This document shows positions 1-32,231 of a DNA stretch of 64,000 nt, one piece after another. Position numbers and translations under genes: made by a program. Position 1 is the stretch's first letter. Each line of letters opens with the position of its first letter. The DNA lies in NCBI RefSeq assembly GCF_041146795.1, contig NC_135184.1:7802467-7866466 (forward strand). Direction: 5' to 3'. Source of the stretch: Maylandia zebra (lineage: Eukaryota; Chordata; Actinopteri; Cichliformes; Cichlidae). Below the pieces are notes generated by a model. It had not been told where the DNA came from, made no database searches, and saw only the letters and a list, made by a program, of their open reading frames with translations.

Positions 1-301
1 AACACTGATTTCTGCGCTTTCTTAACGCTAATTTAGAAGGTATTCCCAAAAGGATTCAAGTTTCTCTGATTTTTTTTTTATATATATTAGGTCTGAAAGT
101 AGCTTTGGGCTCTTTTGTGGGTTCAGAGCTTTAACCTTCACCTTAACGTCACGTTTTGTGGTCTTAACTCTCAGTTTCAGCTCGCAGGTCTCCTCGGTCT
201 TGCTTTAATCTGCCCTCTAACGTTAGCTAGCTAATTAGCTTTCAGGGCTACAGCATTCCTCAGTGTCCCGCACTGAGGCACAGATACGCACCTTCACCTA
301 C

Positions 302-565
302 CTCCTCCGCTGGCTCCCAGGGGGGAACACACCGACACGACGGTGCTCCCGGGTGTAGTTAAACTCCCAGTAAACTTCCCCGTCGACCGACCACCATGTG
401 AAACTATTTCCCTACTTGTCAGGTTTGTCGGAGAGCGGCGTTCCAGTCCGTCCTGCTCTTCCCTAGCCGGTGTGTAATCTACAGCAGTGCTCGCTCCCGT
501 GGAGTCGCTTGCCCCGAGAACTTCGCAACTACCTTCAAGCAAAGATCGTCTATGCAGACAAGACG
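302..565 (-). other. Candidate first exon (5' UTR or start of CDS) of an unnamed minus-strand gene
   Basis: This stretch is richer in G+C and CpG than its surroundings and ends, read on the minus strand, in a good splice donor (GAG followed by gtaggt; donor bases at 301-296). A minus-strand ORF of 82 codons is open through it from an ATG at 542, rich in Ser, Gly and Thr, with no domain I recognise. The most likely reading is a first exon, perhaps only 5' UTR, of a gene lying to the left of the window. No downstream exon is visible because the window ends. It could equally be a chance CpG island. Confidence 0.3.
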
Positions 566-1455
566 TGCTATTCTATATATTTTCCGGAAAACACAAAAAT
601 AAAACTTTCCGGTTTAACTAATTGTAAGTTACCATAGTCACCGGTCTTGTACATGCACATTTAACAAAATAATTAAACTTAGCACTATTTTATCAGGCAA
701 TGCTGTAGTTGTAAGTGGCTAATGACTAATCACTAGCTATCGTAGTGAGACCTCTTCTCTTGTTTGTGAGTTATACACATGGTTCGAACTTTCAGGTGTT
801 CCGGACACAAAAGGGGATTTAGCGCAACCTGGCGGTGATGACCGCGAACTGCAAATACATTGTGCGTAATTGTGTCTGCTTTTAAAACGAAAAAAAATTT
901 TTTAGTTCATGGCACACATACAATGTGCTAATCAGCCCAATGTGCTGTCAAGTGAGTGACCAGCAAATGAACAATCAATCAACTATCATTTTACGGTTTA
1001 CAAAATGCCCATTCCTTTCCCTGTGTGTTACAATTCACAGACCATCTACAAATGGGACCAAAAGCTGCACTGTTCTACATCAAAAGTTTTACACTACTTT
1101 TAACTTTGTCTTATTTTTATAAACACTATAAAGACAAACTCATCCAGTTGGCCAGTTTGAACCCTTTAGTGGGCCATTTTGGACCCCAGGCTGCATGTTT
1201 GACACCCATGGCTTGAGGCAACAGCAGAAATCAAAGTCATTGATGTTTATGAGGCATATTTGGCCAAGATTTTACTTCAAATGAGCCTTTAATGAACCAT
1301 CTATTTAAAAAGAAAAAAGCATCAGTATTCCCTCAGGAGTTATTACAGGTTTGTTAGTATGCATGGATCACAGCGGCTCTACAAAAGCACAAAAACTGCA
1401 AAGGTTTTGTAAAGATACAGTATCGCAGAAAGTTGATTCTGCTGATCTGGACATT

Positions 1456-1670
1456 GTGTTTTCAGTGGGAGAAATGTTTCATTACTCATCAAAGTGACTT
1501 CTTCAGTCTCAGCCGACTGCAGGTTTCCCCAACTTTATAAACAGTACATTTGCATAAAGACCAAACCTAGCACCACTGATTAACAATGGGGTCATGAGGT
1601 CAGTTTCATGATCATTAACATGCAGACTGTCATGACCACTGATCAATGGCCAAGAAACAATAGAATTTTA
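1456..1670. repeat. Dispersed fish repeat copy
   Basis: A segment beginning with a motif like GGGAGAAATGTTTCATTACT and running through a phrase on an aagtgacttcttcagtct theme. A related stretch occurs at 29488-29580, and a possibly related one at 38225-38345. The family is common in percomorph genomes as far as I recall; I cannot assign it to a class from one copy. Confidence 0.45.
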
Positions 1671-1789
1671 CTATTTACAACTTTAACATCCTGAGTCTGG
1701 GGGAATCAGGTGTCCCACTGTGGCTGGGACATCCCCGGCATACTGAGAAAATGTCCTATATTTTCACTTGTTTTAGTTGTTGTGCTGGG

Positions 1790-1862
1790 CGACACACTGC
1801 ACACAGGTTTGAATCCACCAGCCGACTGGCACTTTTCTGTGTTTGCAAACTTTTCAAAGATG
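1790..1862 (+). repeat. Fragment of the SINE-like family also seen near 28 kb
   Basis: Contains a degenerate RNA polymerase III B-box-like phrase (ggtttgaatcc) followed by text resembling the 5' half of the copies at 27958-28285 and 28680-28870. Short and diverged, so the assignment is weak. Apart from this and the repeat at 1456-1670 I see no gene in 600-2870. Confidence 0.3.
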
Positions 1863-2879
1863 GGTTCAGTCATCAGGACAGCAAGTATATCCCCTGTCAG
1901 TTCTTAAATATAATGGGCAGCAAGTTGCTTCTCTAAGACCACTGCTGGTCCCTCTCCTCCTTGGCCTTGTGTTTACACACACCTAAATGCTTCAGACCAG
2001 CAAACTGCCAAGACCTTTGCTTTAGTCAAGGCGCTCACACTTGCAAATGATCACATGCTACTTGTCCTCTTAATTCACGATGAAGCAGTAAGGTGTACTG
2101 CTTCTGCACTTTGGCTTCATCTTCATGCAATACGTCATGTATTTCATTCATCTGAGGTCGTATTCACCAAATTTTACGCCCTTCTTTAATTATATGTAAA
2201 ACCTGAACTGACAGAGGGTGTACTTTTTGCCATGACTGTAAATTGGATTTATTGGTGATTCTAAAATGGCTGTAGGTATGAGTTGCTGTCTTTCTGTGTT
2301 AGCCAACTGCAGCTTTCCTCACAGCAATTTTCACACTTTGTAAAACCATCTAGTGGGCTGATGCCACTCAGTGGCAAATCCCTCCACTTAAGACTGGGGA
2401 AATATTTTATATGTACCTGGATTTGCTTGAAGTGACTGTGTTAAAGCATGAAAGAAGACCCCATCTCTAATTCCAGGAGAGTTCTCAGAACAAAGCCACA
2501 AACCAAAAAAAAAAAGTAGTCGACCAGTGTATGTACGTAAAAGAGAAACAGCCACGTGAAACCCATCTCCACATTCACAAGAGTCAAATGACAGAACACA
2601 GAGGGGGCAGTTTTTTTTCCTCATAATTATTTAATCACACATACATTTACATCATGCAGTCAATCCAAAACTGATCTCATTAACGTCCCGTCTCCGTCCG
2701 TATCAGAGCCCAGCCATTTGTGCCCCAGTTCTCCAGGAATGATCCAGTACCTTGTCCACTGATGGAGCCCCAAAACTGTCCTTTTAAAAACTGACCAACT
2801 ATTACACAGTAATAAAAAAAAAGTGGCTACACTTTTAATTTAGAATTAATGCAAAATTTAATTTAGGTAAACACACGTA

Positions 2880-5736
2880 TTTATCTTTTTGCTGTATTTA
2901 TTCCCCATTTCGTGTCCAGTTTTGGTGGGAGGTCAAAGGATGAACATCTTGAGGTCCACGCGGCAATGTCTCAGCTAAATCTAGAAGGTTACACAGATGG
3001 TATAAACCGTCTCCATAAGACACCAAACACTGTCCTGTCATAGATGCAGGGAGCTACTCCTCCCTGCATCTTGCAGAGCGTAATTATTACAACTGAATAC
3101 ACTTCAGCGACAACAAGCAGTTGTCAAAACTTTTCTTCCCCTCCTCCACTCAAAAACAGCCACATGTGGAGTGTTTTTTATCTGAGTGCAGCTAAAGAAG
3201 TGCTGTTTTACACCCAGCTTTCCTGTATGGAGATAACAGGTTTTAGCCAAAATCATTTCCCCTCCTTTTGTTTTCCAGCTACATTCGTTCCACCAGTCTC
3301 AAAACGTATCCTTTTTCAGTAGAAGTTTCTTTGACCAATCTTCCTAAAAAGCTTCAAACTCAAAACTTTGGGTCATATGTGATTTTTTATACAATCTGTG
3401 CACTTTTGTTAACTTTCCATTACAGCAGCTGCAGTAGATTTGATATAGAATATGAGGTTTATATAAAACAAAACAAAAGATCTGCAACATGTCTCAGCTT
3501 TTCAGAAAGAGTGATCAAAGAAAGAGAGCACACACACCGAGGACTTGACACCAGTGAAAGTAAACGCAACACAAAAAGGAGGATTGGGCAGGTACTACCA
3601 CTGCAACCACACCCTGATCACACCTGCCGGCCGACTGATATACAGTGTATTTTACAGTATATTGCACTTGCACAAGATGTTAGTGTTCTCATGCTGGGAT
3701 TACAATCACAACAAGCTCTTTGCCAAATGCAGTGGGGCTTCACAGGGTTAAAATAAAGATGTGATGGGAAATTAATAACAATTTAAAAAAACCCACTAAA
3801 AAAAACCAACAAAAAACAAAAACACAAAAAATCTACACCCCTGGTTAGATTTAGTTAAATAGACCCTTCCTCCAGATGATAACAGAAGATCATTGTGCAA
3901 TTATAGACCCCGCTCTCCCTGACTGGCTGATCAGCGGCGAAGGTTTAACCCATCAACTGAACGATCCCACTCCACCCGCCCATCATTACCCCCCACTTTG
4001 AAATAGAAATCTACACCATCTATGGAACAAAGAAAGAGATACAGTACATAAAACCCAGCATGACACTCTGCTAATTTATAACCGAAAGGGGGCGCATACA
4101 GTTACGGGTCTTTTAATCTATAAGGTGTGGGGAGGGAAGACGGAAGAAGCGAGGCACCCTTGAAAAAGAAAACATGACACTGTAGGGATTCAACAGTCAA
4201 ACTAGTAACAAGAACCAAAAAAAAGAAGAGGTCCTGAATACACGAGTGAAAGGAGACGAGTTACCGACAGGGACCCAGCGAGGACAGGACGAGCTTCGTG
4301 TGCTATTTCCATCTATACACTTGCAATCTATGTGCTCCAATGTGCAGAGAGATATTAAACAGCTTCCATTAACACGTCATTATTAACCACTGAGAGAAGT
4401 AAAAACAGTACATTTAGCTACGTAGCATAGGCTATGCTAAAAGGTGGAAGTCTGTTGTGTTAACCGGATCCTCCTCCTCTCTTTTCCCTTCATTCTACAT
4501 TCTTTGCATCCTTCTCATGAAGCCACCATTAATGAGTATAGTTTTTTTTTTAACTTAATATTAAAAACAGTTGGCCTCCACAGGTATTTAGGTAAATACA
4601 CCTACGGTACACTGTTGCACGTCTTCTTGGCTTTAGTTTAATCCTTGTGTTTAGCCTCGTCTCTCCAGGGAAACGTGTGCAGTAGTGCCAATTTTACAAC
4701 TGTACAACAAGATCAGACAGAACAGTAGTGCTCGACGCCATCTAGTCAATTCAAAACATTTTTTTGTACTTTTTTGTTTTTCCCGTAAAGAAGCATGTAA
4801 AATCTACCCAGAGAAAAGTGTGGTTAACAGCCAATGATAATAATAATAATTATAATAATAATAACAATGAACTGTACAGAGGTTAGCTTTATAGGGTCTC
4901 CTCTTCGTTTTTTTTTTTGGTCTTTTTTAGTATTAGGTGTTTATTTCTATGAATTTTTTGGATCTTTCGACCGTTACATTCAGCTTGGCACAGTGCAGAA
5001 CTACTCGCACGACGACAGATGACGACAGACTGTGCAAAACGAAAAAGAAAAAAACTAAATAAAATCAACAAACCCGAAGCTACACATTCGAGTCGCGCTG
5101 CGGTTTCGCTCGCCGAGGCTTCGCTCAAGACTGCGTTTGGTTGCCTGAATAAGAATATTATCTTGGCTTTTTGTAAATTAAAACTGTTGTCTTCTTTCTT
5201 TTATTATATCCAGTAAGAGAAAAAGAGATAAGTCATGATTAGAACGTCGGGGAGAGGGGGGTGGGTAGGTGGAGGTGTGATGGTGGGGGGGCTGGAGCTG
5301 TACAAGCTGGGAATATTTATATATATATATATTTATATTTCAGAAACTCCGTCGTGGTTCCAAAGCAGCGACGAGGAGTCTGTTCGCTGTAATGGAATGA
5401 CAGGCTGTCGGGGTGGGCGGGGGGTGATATTGGCTTCTTCTGTGGTGTCGTCCTTCTGTTCTGCTGCTCTTCAGCTACATAATAAAAATATATATATTAA
5501 AAAAAAAAAAAATTAGTGAAGTGCATTAGTGAAGACTACTTTCATTTAACTTAAGAAGTTTTCAGTTGTACAATAAATAAAAATGATTTTTAACAGGATA
5601 TCTTCAGTACTCCTGGATATTAATGAAAGTCTACCATGCCTGGCTTTTGATGCGTTATTGTGTACTTTTAAGAATTGCTGTGTGAGAAAAAACAAAACAA
5701 AAACAAAAAAAAAAAAACCTAACAACTACAAACTAC
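2880..5736 (-). other. kif5b: 3' UTR of kif5b
   Basis: About 2.85 kb follows the kif5b stop codon with no coding signal on the minus strand. A minus-strand AATAAA at 2902-2897 makes a poly(A) site near 2880 plausible, and an ATTAAA near 2630 is a possible later site. Kinesin-1 heavy chain mRNAs usually carry long 3' UTRs, which fits. It contains a (TAA)n-like microsatellite at about 4833-4868, a short (TA)n at about 5312-5332 and a G-rich run at 5245-5295. The 162-codon plus-strand ORF at 3268-3756 is antisense here and has no recognisable domain. The exact mRNA end is inferred. Confidence 0.5.
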
Positions 5737-26041
<20,305 letters not shown>

Positions 26042-26349
26042 CTTCCACGGTTCAAGAATGGAAATTCACGAGAAGAATTAAAGTATATACTGGATCTCAG
26101 GGGCGGCCGTGAGAGGCGAAAAGGGAGGCCGAGCCCCTCTGTCCCAATCTCAGGTTCTAGAAAGGGCGATGATCAGTTGGACATTAGACAAAAATCCTTG
26201 TTTTTCCACTCAGTCACTTCCCCCCGTCCTGTTAGGAAGCCATGATACCGGTGGATCAGCGGCTGGCCACCTCACCCCTCCTGCTACCGTGGATGTGGAT
26301 CACAATGACGTCACCCCGGCAGGCGCTCCCCTCCTTACTGTTTTTCTGT

Positions 26350-27950
26350 AGTGAAATCTTCATTAATCAGCAAATACACACAAAAGCTCACAGCAGCTGC
26401 CCAAAGTATTTAAAGTATTTGTACCTTGCTGCCACTTTTCACTTGTACTTAATTTCAGATCATTTCTTGTAGTCATCACTCAATACTTTGTATTTTAAGT
26501 TAAAAACATGGCACACCTGTAATTATTTTTTAATAGATGAGAAATTAGAACAATATAGAAAGCAATCAGCATTAAAATTATGTATGAATAAAACTGGTGA
26601 CACAGCGGATGCAGTAGTTAGCTCCGTCTCCTCGCAGAAAGAGGATGTTGTTAAATCCACCTGTTGGCTGAGTTCCTTTTGTGTGGTGTTTGCGTGTCCT
26701 CCCTCAACTTGCGTGTGCATCCGTTCTCTCCAGGTTATACTAGCTTTCTCACACAGTCCAAAGATATACTTGTTATTTGGGGAATGTGCACAATCATTCA
26801 ACCAAACATTCAACCATTAACCTCCTTGAGCCACAGTTGCACACATCCACAATAATGTTGTGTATATATTATGATTTTACTATAAAAGATACGTCATAAA
26901 TTAGTTTTGGTCCTAAGCTCAATAAATACTTACCCCTGTGTTGCCATAAAAATGGCATTTTCATACACTTATAAGATTGCCTAAAATTTACTTTATGCCT
27001 CAGAAGGGGAAAAAAATGGATGCAGAAAATGTATTTATATATCATCCATCGTGCTTTTAAACCTCTGTAAACCATGTACATAGACTATAAATGTGTCAAA
27101 TTTAGCATCATAACATTAGACTTATTCTTCATTCTTAGATTTGAATGTTTCACTGAATATTTATGAGTTTCAATAAAACAGACAAAATGTATTTATGTTC
27201 CACAGTGTGGGAGTCTTGTTTATCTAATCTGCCAGGGAAATATTAGGAACAGTAGTGCTATTGTTACTTCCGAGAGAGGACAGAACTACGGCATGCTGTG
27301 AAGGTTGCAGCTGTGAGACCTCCTCATAACTAAAAATTCATCATGCCTGACCTCACTCAGCAGATGCCATATAATGGAGCAAAAGCCATGGCAAACCGCT
27401 AGCGGCTGGACACATTTTCAGGCCACTCCCTGAAACACTGAGTGATATCCTTTTAGAGTGCTTAGCTAATCCGAATACCAGTTCTACTGGCCCACTTGTG
27501 TGTTCACAGAGGGATGAAAGGGTGTGGCGCTGCTGTGTGAGCTAACAGGGTAGTCTGGCTATAACTGAGCAACAAGTCCCCACAGACCACATTGTCGACT
27601 ATGTCTACTATACTGGTAATAACAACAGGAAGGGCTATTCAGTCATATGAGCTCTTATTATGTCCCTCTTTATTCAGCTAAATCTGGGATGAGTCTGGCC
27701 TTTCATGGTATTTAAAAATGAATGCCTTTACGCCTAAATTTGATTGAAACATGAAAAGTCAACACTTGTCTTTTGATGCTGTTAAAAACTCTTAAATTCA
27801 TCCTCATTTCAAAATGTTTACCCACTGAATATCCTTGTGTTGACTGGAGGTATGAATGGTAAAAAATCATGAAAGTTTAGTAGCTATTTCTATCACAACT
27901 AGTCACTGATTCAAAAATCTTTCTTTTATAGAATTTGATCATTTTGATTT
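26350..27950. other. Spacer with no recognisable gene
   Basis: Short unrelated ORFs only. A weak fragment of the SINE-like family below may lie at about 26665-26770 (phrases on a tctcacacagtccaaagata theme). Confidence 0.4.
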
Positions 27951-27957
27951 CACATAG

Positions 27958-28285
27958 CATAATGGTGTGGTGGGACTGTTGCCTCACAGGAAGAAGGTTC
28001 TGAGTTTGATATACCATCTGGCCTCTCTGTGTGGCCTCTCTTTCCATGTCTGTGTGGGTTCTCTCTAGGAACTCTGACTTTCTCCCACAGTCCAAACACA
28101 TCCAGATAGTTAAGTGGTCATTCCAAATAGCCTACAGGTGTGAATGTGAGTGCAACTGGTTGCTTGTCTCTCTGGGTGTTAGCCCTGCAGCAGACTGGCA
28201 ACCTGTGCAAGGTATACCCCGCCTCTCGCCCTATGACAGTTTGGATAGGCTCCAGCCTTGGAAGAAAATTGATTAATGGAATTTG
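27958..28285 (+). repeat. SINE-like dispersed repeat
   Basis: Shows the order of a repeat common in teleosts as I know it: gttgcctcacaggaagaagg, then gtgtgggttctctctaggaa, then cccacagtccaaacaca, then agactggcaacctgtgca, and finally ggataggctccagcc. Nearly full length; ends at a ttaatggaa tail. Not a gene despite an 81-codon ORF. Confidence 0.65.
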
Positions 28286-28679
28286 ATTGCCATTTATTCT
28301 TATCTGTCTTATCAGGCAGATCCCAACTTTAACTCCAGGTACACAGACTACTATTACTAGATGTCATTTGATAATATATAGGTAAACACATAAAAAAAGT
28401 TTATTCCAGCCATGTGCATCTACATATACATAAATATCATGGTGAGTTGCAGTGTGAGTTTACTGTATTAGCCTCTTTCCAGTGAAATACTGTATCTTGT
28501 TTTCACCGAGTTTTTAAGTGTTTCGAGTTTAAGTGTGAGACGTTTCCAGAAGTGTCCATGAGGAAGAGATGTCCTTTCACATTTCAAAATATATTTAGAA
28601 TCATTTTTCAATGACCTGATGACCTTTCACATGTCACATTATCTAACCAGGAAGTGAAGCTCATGAAATCAGTCTCTTT

Positions 28680-28870
28680 TGTGGGTGTATCCTGGGCTCA
28701 CAAAAGCCTATAGGAATTTTTTTCCCAAAAGTGGGAGAAACCCGATCTCCTGGACACAACCCACGCAAGCATGGAGAGAACATGCACACTCCACACAGAA
28801 CAGCCCTGCCTGGGTTTAAACTCAAGATCCTCCTGCTGTGGGGCAACACTGATCCACCATGTTGCCAAAG
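28680..28870 (-). repeat. Second SINE-like copy, 5' half, opposite orientation
   Basis: The minus strand reads through the same modules as the first half of the copy at 27958-28285: the cacagcaggagg start, then gtgtggagtgtgcatgttct, then gcgtgggttgtgtcc. About 400 bp from that copy and inverted to it. Confidence 0.6.
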
Positions 28871-29487
28871 GTTTTTCAGAGATTTTGCTCAGTGGCACTG
28901 TAATACACATTTATTTGAGCCCCCTGCCTCTCAAATCATATGTGTACTGAAGAGCTCAGCATCCAGCTAAGCCTATTAGTTGACAGCTGTTTCTTATTTA
29001 TTGTAGTCATGTAGTGTGTAGGTTTAGTTTCACTGTAAATGCCTTAGGCTTTAGGCAAGAATGTGCTGATGAGTGTTTGCACAGGGGAAAACAATGACAC
29101 TGTCATTCACGCAGTTACATCCAGTCATTTTATGGGAAAGACATAAATTAAAAATGGGTGATATAAAGTCTGTCATACAACTGCCTCATCATCATGTGGT
29201 GAAACTGAAAACTAGAGCAACAGTGTTTTTTCAGATCTTTAAAAAGACACTTTTACATCTAAACACATTAAACATTTTACTTAAATATATCATAATTAGT
29301 ATCAAAATATATCCAGAGAAGCAAAAATAAAATACTCATTATAGGCAATGTCAAATTTCAAAATAATAGGTACTATTTCATCAGTTAATGTGGCATCTGA
29401 GTCTAATTTTGGTTAGTCTAATTTTGGTTATACTTTCTACCATGAAGTACAAAGTATAAGGTGCAAATCCCAAAAAGCTGATTCTTT

Positions 29488-29580
29488 TCATTTGGATGTA
29501 GCGCTTTTAGTGGGAGAAACCTTTCATCACTTATCCAAGTGACTTCACCAGACTGAAGAAGTCATACTTATCTAATCTGA
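29488..29580. repeat. Dispersed fish repeat, partial copy
   Basis: Shares with 1456-1510 a string on the gggagaaacctttcatcact and ccaagtgacttc theme, followed by gactgaagaagtc. The surrounding 28,900-30,980 shows no gene; a degraded piece related to the repeat at 49630-49960 may lie at about 30,600-30,700. Confidence 0.45.
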
Positions 29581-30987
29581 CCATCTTCCAGTAGCTGTTA
29601 CCATAAAAATCATAAACTAATGAATTTTCTGCTGTGTTAACACTTGTTCCACCCTACAAATGAGAAAAGGACAGACAAATGCGAAAAGGTCGAACTTGAC
29701 TAAGATTGTCTAAACATGTTAAAAAATCTGTACCACACAAGAAGAACACAAGGTTTTCTCAGTAAATGATTAAACATTTCATCGTAAGCCCAACCTAACT
29801 GAAAGTACCGGCTGTCAAACACATCTGTCCAGCTGCCAGCAGTGGTACCATGAACGCTGTGGATGACAGAGGTTCATAATCCATCATGGGGTGTGATAAA
29901 TGTACCAGTCATTTATCTAGAGGTGTCTGTAATTGACAGGATGTAGGACATCTTTGAAAGTTTGCAAAACTTGAGAAATAAACCAAAACTAATAAATTAA
30001 AACGGTTCATAGCAATTAGATGAAAATGAACTGGTTAAATAAGTTGAGAGGGCAAAATGTTAAAGGTTTCTTTGTGATAGAATGTGTGACATCCTTTTGT
30101 AAAAAGTTCATTATTTTGTACAATAAATATTTTTCATACTGTAACTGGTTCGCTTGTGCAAACACTGCACACATTTCCAATACTATGCAGCCTATACCCG
30201 GTTGTACTGATCTATAAAGCCAGATGACACACATCAGTTAAACTACAGGCAAGACTTAAATGCACAATGGTCTAAATGATCCGTAACTTTCTGTTACTGC
30301 ATTTAGCCCCAAAGAGGCTAGAAACACTGTCTAACCACTGTGACCATAAACTAGGATTACAATACAAAGACTTTTGAGACAACTGTTGCTGTGAACTAGC
30401 ACTTTAAAAATAATGGTAAGCTTAATTAAACTATATATTTTGTAACTGTCAAGCTGATAACAAACTTACTAGTGACAGAACACTCATAGATTCAGTAATG
30501 TTACTAAATGATGGTCAGCACCGGTTGAAGGTTTAGATTTGCTATTGTTCAGTTTTTTTTGCATTACAGATATGTGATTTGGTTGTACAAAGTATAATTG
30601 AATTAAAATCAAATTAATTTCATTTATATAGACCAAAATCACAACAACTGTTGATTAAAGGCACTTACAGTTGCACCTTAAGGCAATTCTTACAAGTAAA
30701 ATTCAGGCATACAAAACTATAAATTTAAATAGTATTCAAATGTGATAAAATATGAACGCTAACTTTGTTTGCCACAAATCAACTCTGTAAAGTTTTCTCT
30801 TTTCTTGGGCATTCCTCTGCCAGCTTCCTTTGCACTGGAAAACTAAAGTGTGTGATCACAGGTGAAGTGAAGGATATTTTTTCCAGTGCAGGGTTTAGAG
30901 AATAATCTCTAAGGATCCAACTGTTGAAGAAAGATTATTTCTGTTTACTGTTAGGCTAAAAAGCTTCATACAGACATAACAATTTCT

Positions 30988-31331
30988 AGTCTAAGCTAGG
31001 AAAGAGCTTGGAAAGAAAAGCGTGTGGACATCTTTAAGTTTCTTGAAGACTTTTCACCTCTCATTCAAGAAGCTTCTTCAGTTCCAAGAGAAATTGGTGG
31101 AGAGTCCTAGATTTCTAAGCCCTATTAGGAGTGTCCCTAAGAGAGTTGTGGACCCCCTATTGAACCTTTGCCTAATCACACGAGCCAAGGTGTGAAAACA
31201 GGTATACATCTGCTGTACAAAGTATGGAATTTCGGAGTTGTCTTTCTTTTCCTTTAGTCTTGGGCCTGCCCGAAACATCTTCCCGAAACTTAAAGAAGTC
31301 CAGAAGCTTTTCTTTCTAAGCAACTTAGACT
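30988..31331. mobile_element. MITE-like inverted-repeat element
   Basis: The two ends are inverted copies: the left reads agtctaagctagg...ggaaagaaaagcg...ggacatctttaagtttc and the right, reversed, reads agtctaagttgc...agaaagaaaagct...ggacttctttaagtttc. About 344 bp, no coding capacity. From 31,335 to 32,230 I see nothing further. Confidence 0.6.
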
Positions 31332-32231
31332 ACTCTGACCCGTATGACTGAGAAGCTTCACGGACAAAACTATTTCTAATATGTCAGCAGCATCCCATAA
31401 GCATCCCACAAGGCATATAACACCCCTACGCACCAGCACTGTGCTTATATCATACTTTATTAATCACATTATATTTATATTTTCATCACATTAGCTCAAT
31501 AGTGTCACAAAAATAAGCCAGGTGCTTTAAATGACTTGCTCAGCATAACATAAATCACGTTTTCAACAAAGGTTAGAGTGAAGACAAGAGCGAAAATTTG
31601 TCTGTCTACAAATGTTAATCAAACATTCTTATGTCCTACAACATGGACATAATGATAAATGGGCTGAGGTGAAAATTACCTTTCAATAATCTTACAACTG
31701 TAGTCCGTTAACTGGGAATTTAGTTCATGCTGGTCAGCTAGCTAACAGTCTTTACTTTAGCAACCCAAATCAGAGGCTAGCATTAGCGGGCTGAGGCTAA
31801 AACTGGGATTAGTGGAACTCTGTCTGAAACCCTTCAAAGTCTGCAGTAGAGGCAACTGTAAAGCAAAAGTATCATTATATAACTCATTAGAGTCTTAAAA
31901 TTATTTCTTCCTGCTTATACATTAGTAGAAACATGAAGTTTTCACTTTTCCCAGTTATTTATATCACTGACTTTAGCTCATTAGCTAGCAGTCACAGCTG
32001 TGTAAAACCCAGAGAGAAGCAGACAGCTAACTATAGTATTTATGAATACTGGTCTTCATCCTGCCACTGGAGGCCAAAACTTATAGTGTCATAGCAAAAA
32101 AATAACCTTTGTATTCTCTAAAATTGAAAGCTTAAATAATATTAAACCCAAATCCCGATTATTTTTAAAATAAGTCAAGAGAATATTCCTGACTTTTCTG
32201 GTTACAGCAGACAGCAGTTAACAAACAAATT

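Noticed and set aside
3268..3756. 162-codon plus-strand ORF
   Set aside because: Antisense within the kif5b 3' UTR, no domain, biased composition; open by chance.
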